The notes beneath the pieces are model-generated. The model did no database searches. It had not been told where the DNA came from and saw nothing but the letters and a program-made list of their open reading frames with translations. From NCBI RefSeq assembly GCF_050948215.1, contig NC_135157.1, positions 2,542,001-2,606,000 on the forward strand: a stretch of DNA of 64,000 nt, read 5' to 3'. Source of the DNA: Halictus rubicundus (lineage: Eukaryota > Arthropoda > Insecta > Hymenoptera > Halictidae). Below, piece by piece: positions 1 through 12,420 of this stretch; position 1 is the first letter of the stretch; the number at the start of each line of letters is the position of its first letter. The position numbers and the translations under genes are program-made.

Positions 1-256
1 ACCACGGCTTAAAATGAAATTACAAACGTGACTTGCCGTCATAACCGAAGTCATGTTGATAATCACGTTGACTGAGCATATGAAATATTTCCTAACAGAT
101 TATTAAGTCAAGAATATCTCAACAATTTTAAGCCCTATTTGGTACAATACGCTTTCCCGCAGAATTTGGTACTTTATCGGAATTCGAGAAAAAATATTAG
201 GCATTCCATTTAAAAAACTGAAGGTGACCCTCATATCTCGATATAAAAACAAAGTA
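1..256. other. AT-rich sequence, nothing identified
   Basis: I see no coding signature, repeat ends or RNA gene in this stretch. It runs up to the TA that flanks the first short inverted-repeat element. Confidence 0.4.
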
Positions 257-565
257 CAGTGAATTCTCATTACGAGTCAGTGCCAACCTTACAATTTGGA
301 GTCAGTGGAACTACCCACACCATCACGGTGATCGAGAGCCGTCTCTCGAGCTACGTGCAACATTGTATCGGAGAAAGACATTTTCTCAGTGTTCTTGTCA
401 CTATCGCTTAATAGTCATAGGATTTTATGACTTGTAGACGGATATGAGACTTAGGTTTACAGCGAGCCCTGTATATTTCAAATGCGACGCTCGGCGACAA
501 CCTTAGATTTCGTCTTAGAGTCAGCCACCAGAACGTCGCAACTGACTCGTAACGAGAATTCACTG
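257..565. mobile_element. MITE with CAGTGAATTC inverted ends and TA duplication
   Basis: The two ends are inverted copies of each other over about 24 bp with one mismatch: the left begins CAGTGAATTCTCATTACGAG and the right ends CTCGTAACGAGAATTCACTG when read on the plus strand. Both ends are flanked by TA (255-256 and 566-567), the target of Tc1/mariner elements. The element is 309 bp with no coding capacity, so it would be a non-autonomous derivative. The outer 12 bases match the ends of the three elements at 24.5, 55.0 and 63.0 kb, but the interior does not, so it is a separate subfamily. Confidence 0.75.
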
Positions 566-808
566 TAATAGAATACAGATTACAGCACTGCAACATTTGT
601 TTGAACATTTTAGTTGGACAACAAATAATTTACGTATTATTTGAAGTTTTCATGTTACGAAACTTGCCCTGTATACGTGCACAGAGTTTCATCGAGATTA
701 AAGACATAGGCGTTAAAAGGTGTTAGGATGTTTCTAACAATTTTTGTCATTTTCAATTATTTATGGCTCACAGGCAGGAAACTTTGTGCAGGTATACATG
801 TAACTTAT

Positions 809-1007
809 TTAGGTACAGATAAAAAATGTTCAAAATCGTAGCCATTTTTCTTCGCAACGTAAACGAATGGTAATTTTCAATTACTTTTTTATACATTACC
901 AGTATACTAATTTTTCTGACATCTCAAGAAAACTTGAATCGTTCGGTCTAATTCTAAGAAAGTCAGTTAATTTCTAAAGGGAGTCCACCTAATTTTGTCC
1001 TCGACTG
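809..1007. repeat. Right part of a palindromic TA-flanked element
   Basis: This resembles the right arm of the palindromic element at 38076-38466. Both contain an AGGTACAGAYAAAAAA block followed by a short AAAATCGTA block, then a stretch near the end reading like TTAATTTCT, and both close with CGACTGT. The left arm was not recognised here, so it is probably a truncated or highly diverged copy. Confidence 0.45.
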
Positions 1008-4000
1008 TGTGTCCATTTACTGGACAGGTCATCCTATTTTTCTTCCTGAAGACTCGATTTAATGTAAGCTGAGGACCAATTTGTACTACTCTCCCTTCGA
1101 AGCGGCGCGGCGACTTAAAAAAAAGGTCCAATAACATGATCCTCGGAACCATTCATTTTCCACCTGCAAAACTGTTAGGCACCAGAGCGTCAGGAGTCGC
1201 GCGAAGCTTCAATGGTGCGGCGCAACAAGGCGCTTGTGCAGTTCCAGCATAATAATCCATCAGCCGAGCGAATTCCGTGCACGATGCATTGCACGAAGGC
1301 GTCCCAAAGGCACTGCACTTTTTCTACCGGCCTCGAACACGTTGCAGAACCGAAATTACCATTTTCTCGTGTATCGGGTGTACAGGCTCTCGCGCTCTTC
1401 TTGCTCGCGGCGATTTTCTGGTCTCGCCAGGCCTCCGCGCCTTCCACATTGATATTAATGTTAACCTTCCCATGCTGGATTAATATTAATCGTCGTGCGT
1501 GGCCATGTTGCATAGCCCCGGATGCTGCGTACCCCAAGAGATCTGCTGCTCCCGAAAACATTCATCCTCGCTGCCCCTTTTCGCGGTGAACACCTCCTCC
1601 GGGTCCACACGGACCGAGTTGGCGTGTTCAACGTCCTTGAAAACTCGAGCCGACGTTTTCCAGCGGGAGAAAGGGTTGGAAGAGCCTGGTCTAACCCCTG
1701 TCGGCCCCGGAACTTGTTATAAGGGAGCAGTCTCATGTAAACGCTGCAAAATTTAACGATTCTCGTGAGTTCCTTTCAAAATTATGGTACGTCTTACGTT
1801 GTCATTTCTTTCGTATTTGGTTCAGCTGCTCTTTCTGTCATGCAGAATAATATTCTGTACAGTTCTAAGACTGTAGTGTTAGCATAGTTATTTAGTGTTA
1901 AGCATAGTGTTAGGAGCAGATGTCTACAGTTCCTTTCTCTTGTTATTAATGTAATTTTCATTTTGCATAAAAATCCACAGTCTAGTCATAACTTTGTCAT
2001 TTCAATGAATTTTGGAAGAAGATTTTTATTTTTAAGGTTCAATATTTTTAAAAAATACATTTAAAAATTTGAGTGCATGAGACTGCGCCCTTAAGGAGTT
2101 CCTGTGGCAATGCTAACACGCCAAACTGTCGGCTGCCTGCGGTACTTTACGAGCCGGGAAAATTAACGGCTCGCCATGGCCGTGTATAAATTTATAAGGA
2201 TACCGGTGTAAATTTCATCGAGGAACCGCGTCGATGCTGCCTCACCAACATCGATACAAGTCGCGGTTTAACCCCATGCTGCTAAACGAATAACTAAATC
2301 ATTTCAAAGCTTCGGTATTTAACTCGTTCACTCCTGACCGCCCGAAAAAGAAATTTGTCAATCGAGCGGTGCAACAACGCATCGAGCATGTCGATATACA
2401 ACGTGTCGTTGTAAAGAGGAAGCTTCGACCTTCAAATCTATGCTGATTTTAGTCATGAAAAAAATTGTTTAAAGTTTTCACAGACGTTTGAATGTATAGC
2501 ATTTTCAAGAAGAAGCACGTGTTCAGTTTCTCGTCCGTTACATCATGAAAGTCCATAGATTCAAGCTCTGCGCTTAATGTGTTAAAATCGCTCAACTTCA
2601 AACATGCATAACTTTTGAACCCGTGAATTCCTCGCCTTAAAACTGCGATTTTTGGCATTTTCTCATCAAGATGTTCAGGATTACATAGTAGAAAGTTAAA
2701 AATTTCTGGGTTGCCAAAGTGAAGTTTAACCAAAATAAATGTTAGAATACAATGAACGATGAATTATGAAATCAGAAGCTAGTACGATTATTTTTTACGA
2801 AGTTGTCAAAGTGTCGAGCCAGACTCGACATTGATTATTGCACCAATAGTTACTTAGTTTACGGATTTACAGTTACATGGTACGTACAAGCAGCTGTAGC
2901 ATTTGGCGACTGTTCTAAATAGATTCGAGACAAAAAGGAATATAAGAAATATAAGGAATATTTGATAGACAAAAAGGAATATAATTGAATTATACGAATT
3001 TATACAAAGTTTTTAAAGAAAAATCATCAGTATTACTTTAATGAGATTTTATTTAAAACAATATTCTTGTAAAGTGCAACGTGAGGGAATCTCACCTTTA
3101 ATCGTATTGTTTTTCGCTACAACGAGCCGTTGTTAGTTCGCAGTCGATGATTAGCGATCTGGTACCGATATGGTTTGTGTATTAAATGTAGATTGAATTC
3201 AAGCACGATCGTGTTTCCAGTAATTTTATTTTCTTGTTTGCAGAAACGATTTTAATGATTCGCAATTAATACTTGTGCAGTACATGACGTGCAGTGTACA
3301 GTCGAGTAATCCATTTTGTATGAAACGCATATTTTACGAGCTAGTTATACAAATACTGAATCAAGAATAGTTGGTTAATTCTGTACGTTTATTATTTTTG
3401 GAGTTGAGATATTAGATGTCAGTCGCGAAAATGTTTTTTCTATTCTACAGAAAGATTGTTTAACCCTTCTCATTCGTAAAACGCAGAACGATTACAAAAA
3501 TTTTTTGTTAAAGTTAAAGTTTTGTTTTTTGTGCTTTATTTCTATGGCTAAGTACTCAAATATTCACATCCAACTTCTTAAAAATTAGGAGTGACATAAT
3601 TACCGAGGAAGAATATTAATAGAGAATGCAAAATAAAATATGGGTTGAAAAAGTCCAGCACCTCAAACTAATCAATCACACTTAAACTTTCCAGTTATTG
3701 ACACGAAGATTAAGAGGCTCGAGCAATTTATTAAAATCCCGTCTTCGAAAGTAGCTTAACTGAAAACATTTGCATCCTACTTCATATTCATGAGAATACA
3801 ATAAAAACGTTTCAAGTATCGCTGCAATTTCTCCATGCACATCCAAGTTGTCAGTACCTGGCGAAAACAAAAATTACTTAAACGTTTATTATTTCGATTA
3901 ACACGTTCCTTAACCAAGAAAAGTAGGAAATCCCGGCTAAAACATTCCCGATCGTCCACGACCAGGTGGTGACGTGAATACTATAGAAATCCGCGTTCTA

Positions 4001-5581
4001 CATATGGTATTACACCAGAATAAATTTTTTCAATCGCGGATCACATTAATCTCTGTTATTCAGAGGAAATTGATTCGAACGCATCGGCAAAGGCCGAAAA
4101 ATAAAATGCGATGAAATGCAATGAAATGCGACGAAACGCGAGCAGCAAATACGGATCCGTATTGTCACAAATTCCGCGGAATTAATTCCGCAAAGCGGCC
4201 GGTCGTGACGCGTGTGAAAATGATCCGCGAAAAGATTTCGATTGCGACAGCTCGACCTTAATTCTCGGTGTTCGGTAGCTGGATCTCCGCACGGCATTTT
4301 GCGGCGAATTATGTTGGCAGCTCGCTATTAATTAACGACATCGGTGAGCGCAGCTCGGGCCATTGAGGGAAACCTCGGCGAAGGTGGTGGAGAAACGGGA
4401 TGAAACGAAAGGGACGAAAAAAGCTGGCGAAACTCCTCGCGAAACCGCGGGGATTGTGAGCAGGTAACCGAGTTACTGGTGCCGGGAGCGGGTGCGTGCT
4501 TCGCGAGCTGCATCGTACCCGTTGCAGTTTTGTTCACTTTTCACAGTGTCAGCACGCGCCACCGTGTCGCGCTGGTGACGCCGCAACGAAGAAACAACCG
4601 GACGAATTAGCTCGTCAATTTGCTCGCGCTCGACTACGAAACGGATTAACGGCGCCGCGGTTTAGTAGCTGCCGTCCGGACCAGTTAAGCGAATGAAACG
4701 CGGCCGTAATTGCGTCGTAATTAAACCATTAGCGGCGGCCGACAAAAAGAATAGGGAATGCGGCCCGGAATCAAAACGCCGTGCCGCGCTGCGCCGGGTG
4801 AACGGGATCAGCGAAACGGTGGATGCAGCGGGAAGCGAAAGTCGGCCGATCCCGGCTGCAGCAGACAGATGCATCAGGACGGTGCATAGGATGTGTCCGA
4901 TCCGGTAATCAAGTGATCGATAACGATAAACTGGAAACTTTCGTTCGGCCCCGTGCCGCACAAAGTGCGCGACACAATGCGCGAAAATTGCGAGTGCGTC
5001 GCGCGACAGTGATCGATCGCTTGGAAATTCTACTGTGAACTTCACATTCTGATAACTAACAGGCGATTCTTATGGATTTTAATGCACCGAACATCATTCT
5101 CGTAACAGTGTTTTTTCTGTCGCTGTTATTGGAAAATTTCGTTTCTATGGAAAACCTGGCTTTTGTGCCGTTACTTCTTGACCGAAATGACAATATGGAC
5201 TTTTTCGTGCACAAGATATATATTTTTGTAACATTATTAACATTCAAATACGCTTGAGTAATGTTTAAAGCAAGCTAGACGCAGGTAATGCATCAATTTA
5301 CACTGAATGATTAAAACCACAGTCTAAAAACATACATGCAATGGTGTTGCTATGCATATTTGCAATTTTATAAATAAAAATTCTGTGTAGCTTAATTTAA
5401 ATTTTCTTAATGTAAACTGGCCAATTTATGCAAGAGGCCGCAATCATTTGGTTAGTTACTGTAATTCTTAACAAAACATCATACTTCCTTAATTTAGCAA
5501 CTTATTCCAGTTCAACTGTGAAAGCTATGTGTTGCATATTGTATTTTCTTGTACGAAATGATGGCGTGGTCTTTTTCGTTA
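1008..5581. other. Non-coding stretch with a CpG-rich block
   Basis: No exon can be supported. Around 1190-1720 and 4040-5050 the sequence is CpG-rich and open in several frames on both strands, which is how GC-rich non-coding DNA looks. A motif at 1963-1982 (GCATAAAAATCCACAGTCTA) resembles the right end of the TAGACTGCGG MITE family, but no matching left end was found. A 94-codon minus-strand frame at 2449-2733 is listed separately. The rest is AT-rich. Confidence 0.4.
2449..2733 (-). CDS. Unrecognised 94-codon open frame
   Basis: I do not recognise this protein. The frame is open for 94 codons in an AT-rich surrounding where chance stops are frequent, and it contains KMPKIAVLRRGIHGFKSYA in its first half followed by a Leu/Glu-rich segment (LSAELESMDFHDV). 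There are no transmembrane or signal features. It could be an exon, a fragment of a mobile element, or chance. No clear splice sites or poly(A) signal were identified around it, so treat it as a weak candidate only. Confidence 0.15.
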   Translation of the reverse strand: MVKLHFGNPEIFNFLLCNPEHLDEKMPKIAVLRRGIHGFKSYACLKLSDFNTLSAELESMDFHDVTDEKLNTCFFLKMLYIQTSVKTLNNFFHD

Positions 5582-5589
5582 TCGATTAT

Positions 5590-5789
5590 TAGATTACAGA
5601 TGTTTATGCAATCTGCAATTTTTTGGGGGTATTTTAAGAAAGTGGAGACAAATAAAATTTTATTTTCAGTGGTAGTAGCCTGTGTAAATGAAAAGTAAAT
5701 AAAAATTCTACTAAATTCTGTCAAACGTTATATTTGAGCATTTTTTGAAAATTTTCAGAAGCCATAAATGCATAAAGATCCGCAGTCTA
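5590..5789. mobile_element. hAT-type MITE, TAGACTGCGG family
   Basis: The left end reads TAGATTACAGATGTTTATGC and the right end ATAAAGATCCGCAGTCTA, which are inverted copies. The 8 bases outside are TCGATTAT on the left and ATAATTAT on the right (5 of 8 equal), a plausible decayed 8-bp duplication typical of hAT elements. It is 200 bp long with no coding capacity. The family assignment rests on the better-preserved copy at 36255-36456. Confidence 0.6.
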
Positions 5790-5797
5790 ATAATTAT

Positions 5798-8559
5798 TAA
5801 TAGATGGAGAGAAATATTGAATAGCACCGAATTTATGTTGCAAGCCAACAGATCAAATAGCAGAAGGATAAGTTGGTAAAGTATTAGCAACATGATTCAT
5901 TTATTAGGCTTTAACATTAGCTCTTCCATTCGATTGTAGATATAAATGTGTTCTAGTTGTAAGGATTTAGTTATAAATCACTGCAAAAGCAATGAGCTCA
6001 TAGGAAAACCATTGTGAAGAATAATAAAAATCATACGAATTATTGACTGCAAGTACTTTGTTAATAAATGAAGAGAAATATGACATCAAATAGGAAAAGA
6101 GTGAGTTGGTACAGTTTTAACAAGTGGCTCGAGTTTATACGAATCTAACTGAATCTGACTGCTCTTCATCTAGACGGCTGTTCAATCCGTTTCCGAGGAA
6201 ATCTTTGAACAATGGTGGCTCTCGACTCGATCGGATCGTAAACCCGTTCTTCACGGTCCTGATACCCCCTTTCCAAAGCTGTAGCCGAGAATTCGCTGGC
6301 GTTAGAGAGGCGTTGTATAACCTAGGTCTGTAAAACGCTCTCGGAGGCAGCGCCATTCGATTCTAATTGAAAAAGATCGGCCACCTTTGGCGAGCAGCCG
6401 CGCCGGCTCTCATATTTTCCAGGAGTGTCGCGATTTCATAGTCGACGTTGAATCGATTCTCGAGAACATGGTGGACGATAAAAACGCGAAACGCGGCCGA
6501 TCGTTATCCCGGCACTCAGCTTGCTCTATCAAGAAGCCGAAACCGAATCGTCGAGAGCAAACGGCGGCGCTCTCTCGTAAAAGGATTAATCTCGACGACC
6601 GTACCGAGAGGGGCGCGTTCGATCGCATAATTCCCAGGACGCGGGCAATTCAAAAATGCTCCCGAAAAAATGGGAATATCTCTATGGATCTCGCGGATCG
6701 ATCTAGCTCTAGTCGAGAGCTGTCGAAAGTCACGAGCGTGCTCGAACCGTTTCGGTGTCGTTTCATAATTTCATCAAAAGCGGGGACACGAGGCAGGACC
6801 CTTTCGCCGGCTGCCATTTTGGTTTTCAAATACATCCGGTCGGATTATGCAAAGCGCTACTCGGCTGAAAAACTGATTCGATTGTTCGGCGCCCGGCAAA
6901 CAAAAATATTAGGCTGATGCATATGAATCGGCCGAATTTCGAACGGGACCTTTCAGCGAGTGCGTTATTGTCAAATGTCAGCTTCGCAACGGATTTTGAG
7001 TGTTTCATATTTCATTCCGACTCTACTAAACAGTTTTTCAAGCTCTAAGAGTTGCTCAGAGTCGTTCTTCCGTGCAATGATTTTGATCTGAGCCACTCAA
7101 CTGTACCACCTAAAATTCATGAACTTCTTCTGGTATAGAAAAATGTTCCAGACGAAGGTTGTTCGATATCGAGAGAGGCATACAGTGTAATAATTATACC
7201 GTGCTCAACGAAAAGGTTCTCGATCTATCAACCTTTGTACGTCTTACAATATAAAAGTGATCTGCGATTCGAAAGAATATTGGAAGCTGAGTAAAAAATG
7301 ATTAAGACAATTTTCTTTTTCTTATAAGAAGTTGTGAACGCCAAGCGAGCTCTACTCGCCACAGCTGTGAAATAAATTATACGACAAGCGGTTGAAGAGT
7401 GAGCCTCAAACATAGCTATTTTGTGTGCCGTACATGCAAAGCTCTACGTGATCCGGATAGTGGATATTTTTGAAAGAGCGTGTAGAGCGTAACAATTTTT
7501 ATTACGCGATCGTCAGATGAGCGAACGACGTCGTTTTGAATAAGTACACTTTATCCGAAGCCGGTGTGTTCGGGCAGAAGACGAGGACCGGAAGGAAAGT
7601 GGCGGTTTACCGTGGCACAAGCTAAACCGCGGCATTATCGGAGATCTTCGCGGTGCGTATTCCCGAAGCGAATTCAATGCGAAAGCGTCGCGGGCTTATG
7701 AATTATGAATTTACAAAGCGCACCGTCGCGAAGCCACTTTAACGATTCCCCGTCCTCCCTCCATAGCTGAAATTAAATTGCCGTCGAAGTTCCAAGAACG
7801 GAAAAGTGGGAAACAACAGTTTGACGACTCCATCGGTGCGGTTACCGCTACGTACAGCTTTCACTCGTTGTATCGCCCATGAACGTATTGCCGGTTTCTA
7901 CCTAGTTTCCGAATAGCCGGCGAGTCCTTTAAGCTATCGTACAAAGTTATGCTCACATTACTATTGAAGCAATAATATAGTATTGCAGGAGTTTCGATCG
8001 TTTTTTAATGGGTAATCCTATTACCAGCTTTGCGGATGAAAAAAGCGATCTTGTTCAGCCATTAGAAATCGTCGTTGGTGGTGTAGATAATTTATTGTTG
8101 TTCAGAACAAAATTTATGGGGAAACAAATGTTAGCATTCGATTTAAAAATAGGTTTCAAACAAATAGTGGATTCCGATCTACACTCACGTTAGCAATAGC
8201 ATCGTGTAATATGCAGAATTATGTGCACAACATTTTCTGCATAAGTATATAAAGAATATTGAATATTGAGATTCATAGAGGAACAATTAGAGGGTGAGGA
8301 TTATTCTGACAAATAACTGTAATTTTTTTGAGGAGTTGCTTTCTATTTAAAAATTGATTTTTAACAAAAAGTAGATCGGAATCAGGTACAATAATGTAGA
8401 TACAGCAATTTATTATCCAAATGATGAAAACTTGTTTAAAAACCTTTATCACTATGAAATAATTATTTGATTCGATAATTTTCAATGAAATAATAGAATG
8501 TAAACATTTACAGGGGAATGTTTAACATTTTTTCCACTCGTTCAGCATTTTGCTCACGG
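5798..8559. other. Non-coding stretch, CpG-rich block at 6.1-6.96 kb
   Basis: The block at 6120-6960 is GC-rich and contains a 176-codon plus-strand frame (6387-6917), with overlapping frames open on the opposite strand. Its composition (Arg/Ser-rich, low complexity) argues for chance. A second GC-rich patch lies at 7550-7930. The frame at 8008-8193 has no recognisable domain. No splice-supported exon was found. Confidence 0.4.
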
Positions 8560-8561
8560 TG

Positions 8562-8790
8562 TAGTTAGATGCCTGACGTGTGGTAGGCTATACTACTGAA
8601 TTGTGTTGCCGTCTTGAGAAAGCGTGTATGAATATTCTATTCAAGAAAACCCGGCAAAATTCTTGTTCTACTGAAGATATTATCAGACATGTCTGACCTA
8701 TGGCAGACTGTACTACTGAAATGCGTTTCCGCCTTGAAACCGTATATGAATTTTAAGGAAACATTGCAAAGTTCTTGGTCTATTTAATGT
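8562..8790. repeat. Diverged tandem duplication of a ~120-bp unit
   Basis: Two successive segments share the same order of short blocks. A TGCCTGAC / TGTCTGAC block is followed by GGTAGGCTATACTACTGAA versus GGCAGACTGTACTACTGAA, then by GCCGTCTTGA versus GCCTTGA, then a GTATATGAAT-like block, and finally AAATTCTTGTTCTA versus AAGTTCTTGGTCTA. This supports an old direct duplication, with units starting near 8565 and 8690. No coding potential is seen. Confidence 0.6.
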
Positions 8791-11598
8791 ATTATATTAC
8801 TAGAGGAATTTCAGATTGGATGCGGTTAAAAACAGTCGACTGAGTAATGGAAATGACAAAAAATGAATAGAATCAATTCAATAAATAGGCTTCAATGTAG
8901 ATACGGTTTTCTTGATTAACATATGTATAGCTAAACTATTTTGATGCCACTCGGAAGCAATAAATTAACACGGATGTACAGACGTACCAAAAATAATGAA
9001 AAAGTGATTCTTGATTTAGTCGACTAGAAGCAACATTGCCAGGTTGTCGGAGTAAAACCATACATGACTTGAAATTGACGCTGCCCGGGTGCTAAAAAAT
9101 TAGATACAGGCTTAGGAAAGGAGGAAACCAATATTTCCATAGGAACTGTGCACGCGGAACGACAATTTCCCACGCGCCGGTTCGATATTTTCATTCGCAA
9201 AGCGTATTGCGTCTGCCCTATCTCACTGTCAGACTACCAGCTCCGTTCCTCTGGCAGTAAAATTCCAGGCGGAACGAGAGAACGGTCCTCTCCCGTTCCT
9301 TCCGATCCCCGTATTTCACCGGATCGACCGGTCGCGTCTCCTTTTCGCTCGATCGCGTGATTGTTTACGCGCGAGACCCCGCCGCGTGGGTGGAAAGCGG
9401 CCGTGTGCAAGGAGCGTACCTGTTGAAGGCTGCAGGTGTTCCAGCCGGTGAAGAATGTAGCCACCCCCGCTGAGCCGTGCCGGTAATTCAATACATGGAG
9501 AACGGAACGGACCGGCGGCGTGGCAGTTTCTTTTCTTTCTTTCTTTCGTTTTCTGCTTTTTTTTTTCGTTTTTGTACGCTCGCGAAACGCGGCGTTTGCT
9601 TGTGCGGCACCGGTGCGGCGCGTTGAGCGGAAAACGGGAAATTGAATAAAGTTCGAGTAACGATCTCGTGTTCGCGGATACATCGAGCGGAATGATATAT
9701 TTGACAAGTTCGCGTATTGCATATTACTCGCGCGAGACGGAACCACCGTTACCGTCTGACCATAGACGGTATCAATTCCACTGGCAACGCTTCCATCGTG
9801 TCTCGCTTTTATTCGCCTCTCGAGTTCCCACTAGGAAAATTTCGTGCGGATTTATTACTCCCCGTCGAACTGTGCTACATTTTCTTTAGAACGGGAAGAA
9901 AAAAAAAGCTGCTACGGCTCTTTACTCTCACGAAGAATATCCTGGTTCTTTTCCCTTCTATTAACCCGTTCGCTACCGCACAGTGGGCTGGAAACCGGCT
10001 TTTCGTGGCAGAAATTGAATTTTTGATGTTTTATATTTTGAAAAGATTTTTGTATACATTTAAAAGTCCAAAATACTAGCCATTTTATATAATTATGTAT
10101 CTAATGCAGGAAACTCTGAAATTCTTTTATATCATTCTTGCTATAAATACATCAAATCCGCATCGTTGCTTAATATGACATAAAATGTTATAAAATGTAC
10201 AATAAAGTTCCAAAAATTCAATTTTGTTGCTCATATTTTTGTTTTGTTTTGTCGCCCAATTCTCTTAGAAAAGATTACGGTAAAATCGATTGTCGTTCCG
10301 TTCGATTAAAAGAATTTTTCTCTACGAATTAAAACACGGATACTTTAATCGAGCGTGCAACGAGGACGTCTAGTCGATATCCATCGCCAAAGCGTGTTTG
10401 ACCTCAATTGAAACTGAGAACGGTCAAGCGATACGTTCCGGTGCATGGTTAGATGCAAACGCATTTGTTCAATTACATCTCCGATTACACGCGCTATCCG
10501 CCCCGCCAAAGTCATTCTTCTCTCTCTGATTTCGAGCAGCAGTTTGCCCACGTCGACGTCATCACACAGAAACGACTGTTAGCCGCTTCCAGCCGTATCT
10601 GGTATCTCGCATGATGCATATCGCTTGGCGTATGTCCGCCAGGCACAATGGAAGAGAAGGATAACGTTGGGTAACGGGGAAAAGTTTTGATTTTCTTATG
10701 AGAAATATCTTCAAAGGAAACTTTTCAGTCATATAAAACATCATTCAACAATAATATTGTTATTAAAAAGTTCTATTTGCTATATTGGTATTGCTTCCAA
10801 ATGGCACAAAAATAGTTTAGCTATACATATGTTACACAAGAGAACCGCATCTACATTGAAACTGAAAATGTAACACGTTTTATATCGTATGTGAAATCGA
10901 TACCGAATTGTTAAATGAAGTAGCGGTATTGCAAATATTAGTAACAAAACACGTAATTTTCCAGCACGTTTATTTTCCAGTTACGCCAACTTTAACTGAC
11001 ATTTCTTGGTGAATTGATTTCTTAATCATTTTAACAAGTTGGAAATAGTATAGCAGTGATATGAAACTCACCTGATGCTTCTGTTTTTTTTTCTTTTTTT
11101 GTTTCAACTACTCATTTCTGCCGTAGATGCATAAAATCCGCAGTCCACTGATAATTTATCAGTTACGTCATTTATGAAGTATTGTACGGGGTTTGTCACA
11201 AATATTTAGATATCTTTTTATCCAGATTTCATATTTCAAGATCCAGATTCATATTCAGAAATACCGATAGCATAACACAAAGCAGTAAAAGTCATTTTTC
11301 TCAGAACGAACATTCCATCAGATACGCCCATTCGTATTGACACGGCAATACCGTCTACAAGAATTTAAAAGTGGTGACAGTATGAAATTTAAGTTTTTAT
11401 AGTTGCTACTTGTACTAGGAGGTGTGTGACAAGTTTTTGTTGACTTGTATAATACTTATGCGGAACAATTATTGAACAGTCTTAAAGGTTGCAAGAAACG
11501 ATTGAACCGAAATTCATTAATTATCATTTTCAGACCAATTTCAAAACCAATTATTCTACTTTCCTTCGATTGAAAATATTAACAGTATCCACAGAATA
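8791..11598. other. Non-coding stretch, CpG-rich block at 9.1-9.95 kb
   Basis: The GC-rich block at 9130-9950 has long overlapping open frames on both strands but nothing recognisable. At 11121-11147 a motif (GCATAAAATCCGCAGTCCA) matches the right end of the TAGACTGCGG MITE family, and a possible degraded partner lies near 10920. The remainder is AT-rich intergenic or intronic DNA. Confidence 0.4.
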
Positions 11599-12100
11599 TT
11601 AGGGGGACCCATAAGTAATCAATTATTTTGAAATTTAATACAAACTTTGTAGTAAATTCAGGTTTTTATTTCTTAATATTGTAGCGGCTAGCGGGGCGCC
11701 GGAAGAGAAATCTTCAGCGCAACCAGCACCAAGAAAGATTTATGGTTTGCACAGCATAAGACGCTATTTGTGAGAAAACGTCTTTAACGTTTTTGGCCAC
11801 TTAGCGGACAGATGTGTCCTTGTAGTTCCTAGCGACGAACTCAATAGCGCAAGTGGACGCCATAAATTTTGGGTAGTCTAAGGGTCTCCAGCCTAGAGTG
11901 TCCCAGCGACGCGTGCCTGGTTTCTATCACCCGGGAAAGCTGGGCCCGTTGACGTAAGCCAGCAGTCACGTACCGCACTTAGCACGGGGCCCGGAAGACA
12001 CCCCGCTGCATCACCAAAATTAGATTTTTAACAGAACGACACGCTCACCCTTCTCACGCACGAGAAGCGTGGAACGTGGGCGTGTTATGCAAAATGCACG

Positions 12101-12137
12101 GATTGGTGGAAGTTCCCCGCAAGGACTTCCACCAATC
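12101..12137. promoter_or_regulatory. LTR hairpin carrying inverted CCAAT boxes
   Basis: A perfect 13-bp stem (GATTGGTGGAAGT pairing with ACTTCCACCAATC) surrounds an 11-nt loop, placed about 23 bp before the TATAAG of the LTR. The stem is retained in the second LTR at 23703-23743, where it is 15 bp. Each arm contains a CCAAT box in opposite orientation, so a promoter role in U3 is a reasonable inference. Confidence 0.6.
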
Positions 12138-12159
12138 AGCCGACAAGCATTTTTGAAGA

Positions 12160-12165
12160 TATAAG
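12160..12165 (+). promoter_or_regulatory. LTR TATA-like box
   Basis: TATAAG lies downstream of the CCAAT hairpin and about 185 bp upstream of the AATAAA signal, as expected for a U3-R boundary. The second LTR has the same hexamer on its minus strand at 23678-23683. Confidence 0.45.
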
Positions 12166-12345
12166 GCAGAGACTACCGACGCGAACAGGAGTCACGAAGT
12201 CGAGACACAGCCGCGTATCCGCCGAGTGACTTAGAGCTAGTCCGGTCGTTGCTAAGTTGCAATAACAGTTCAACCGCGAGTCGAAGCGAATCGCCGGTTT
12301 AGTCGAACCACCCCGGACGCTCTCGCGACATCACTCTTTATTGTA

Positions 12346-12351
12346 AATAAA
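12346..12351 (+). terminator. LTR poly(A) signal
   Basis: AATAAA lies about 70 bp before the 3' end of the solo LTR. The same region of the inverted copy contains a related signal, TTTATT read on the plus strand at 23571-23576. Confidence 0.45.
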
Positions 12352-12420
12352 CGACTCAGTCACGTACACCTGATTTGAACACTCATTCTAAGGCACCCGC
12401 CTTATGTAACCCTGTTCCTT

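Noticed and set aside
6387..6917. 176-codon plus-strand frame
   Set aside because: No methionine at the proposed start, overlapping minus-strand frames, low-complexity basic composition.
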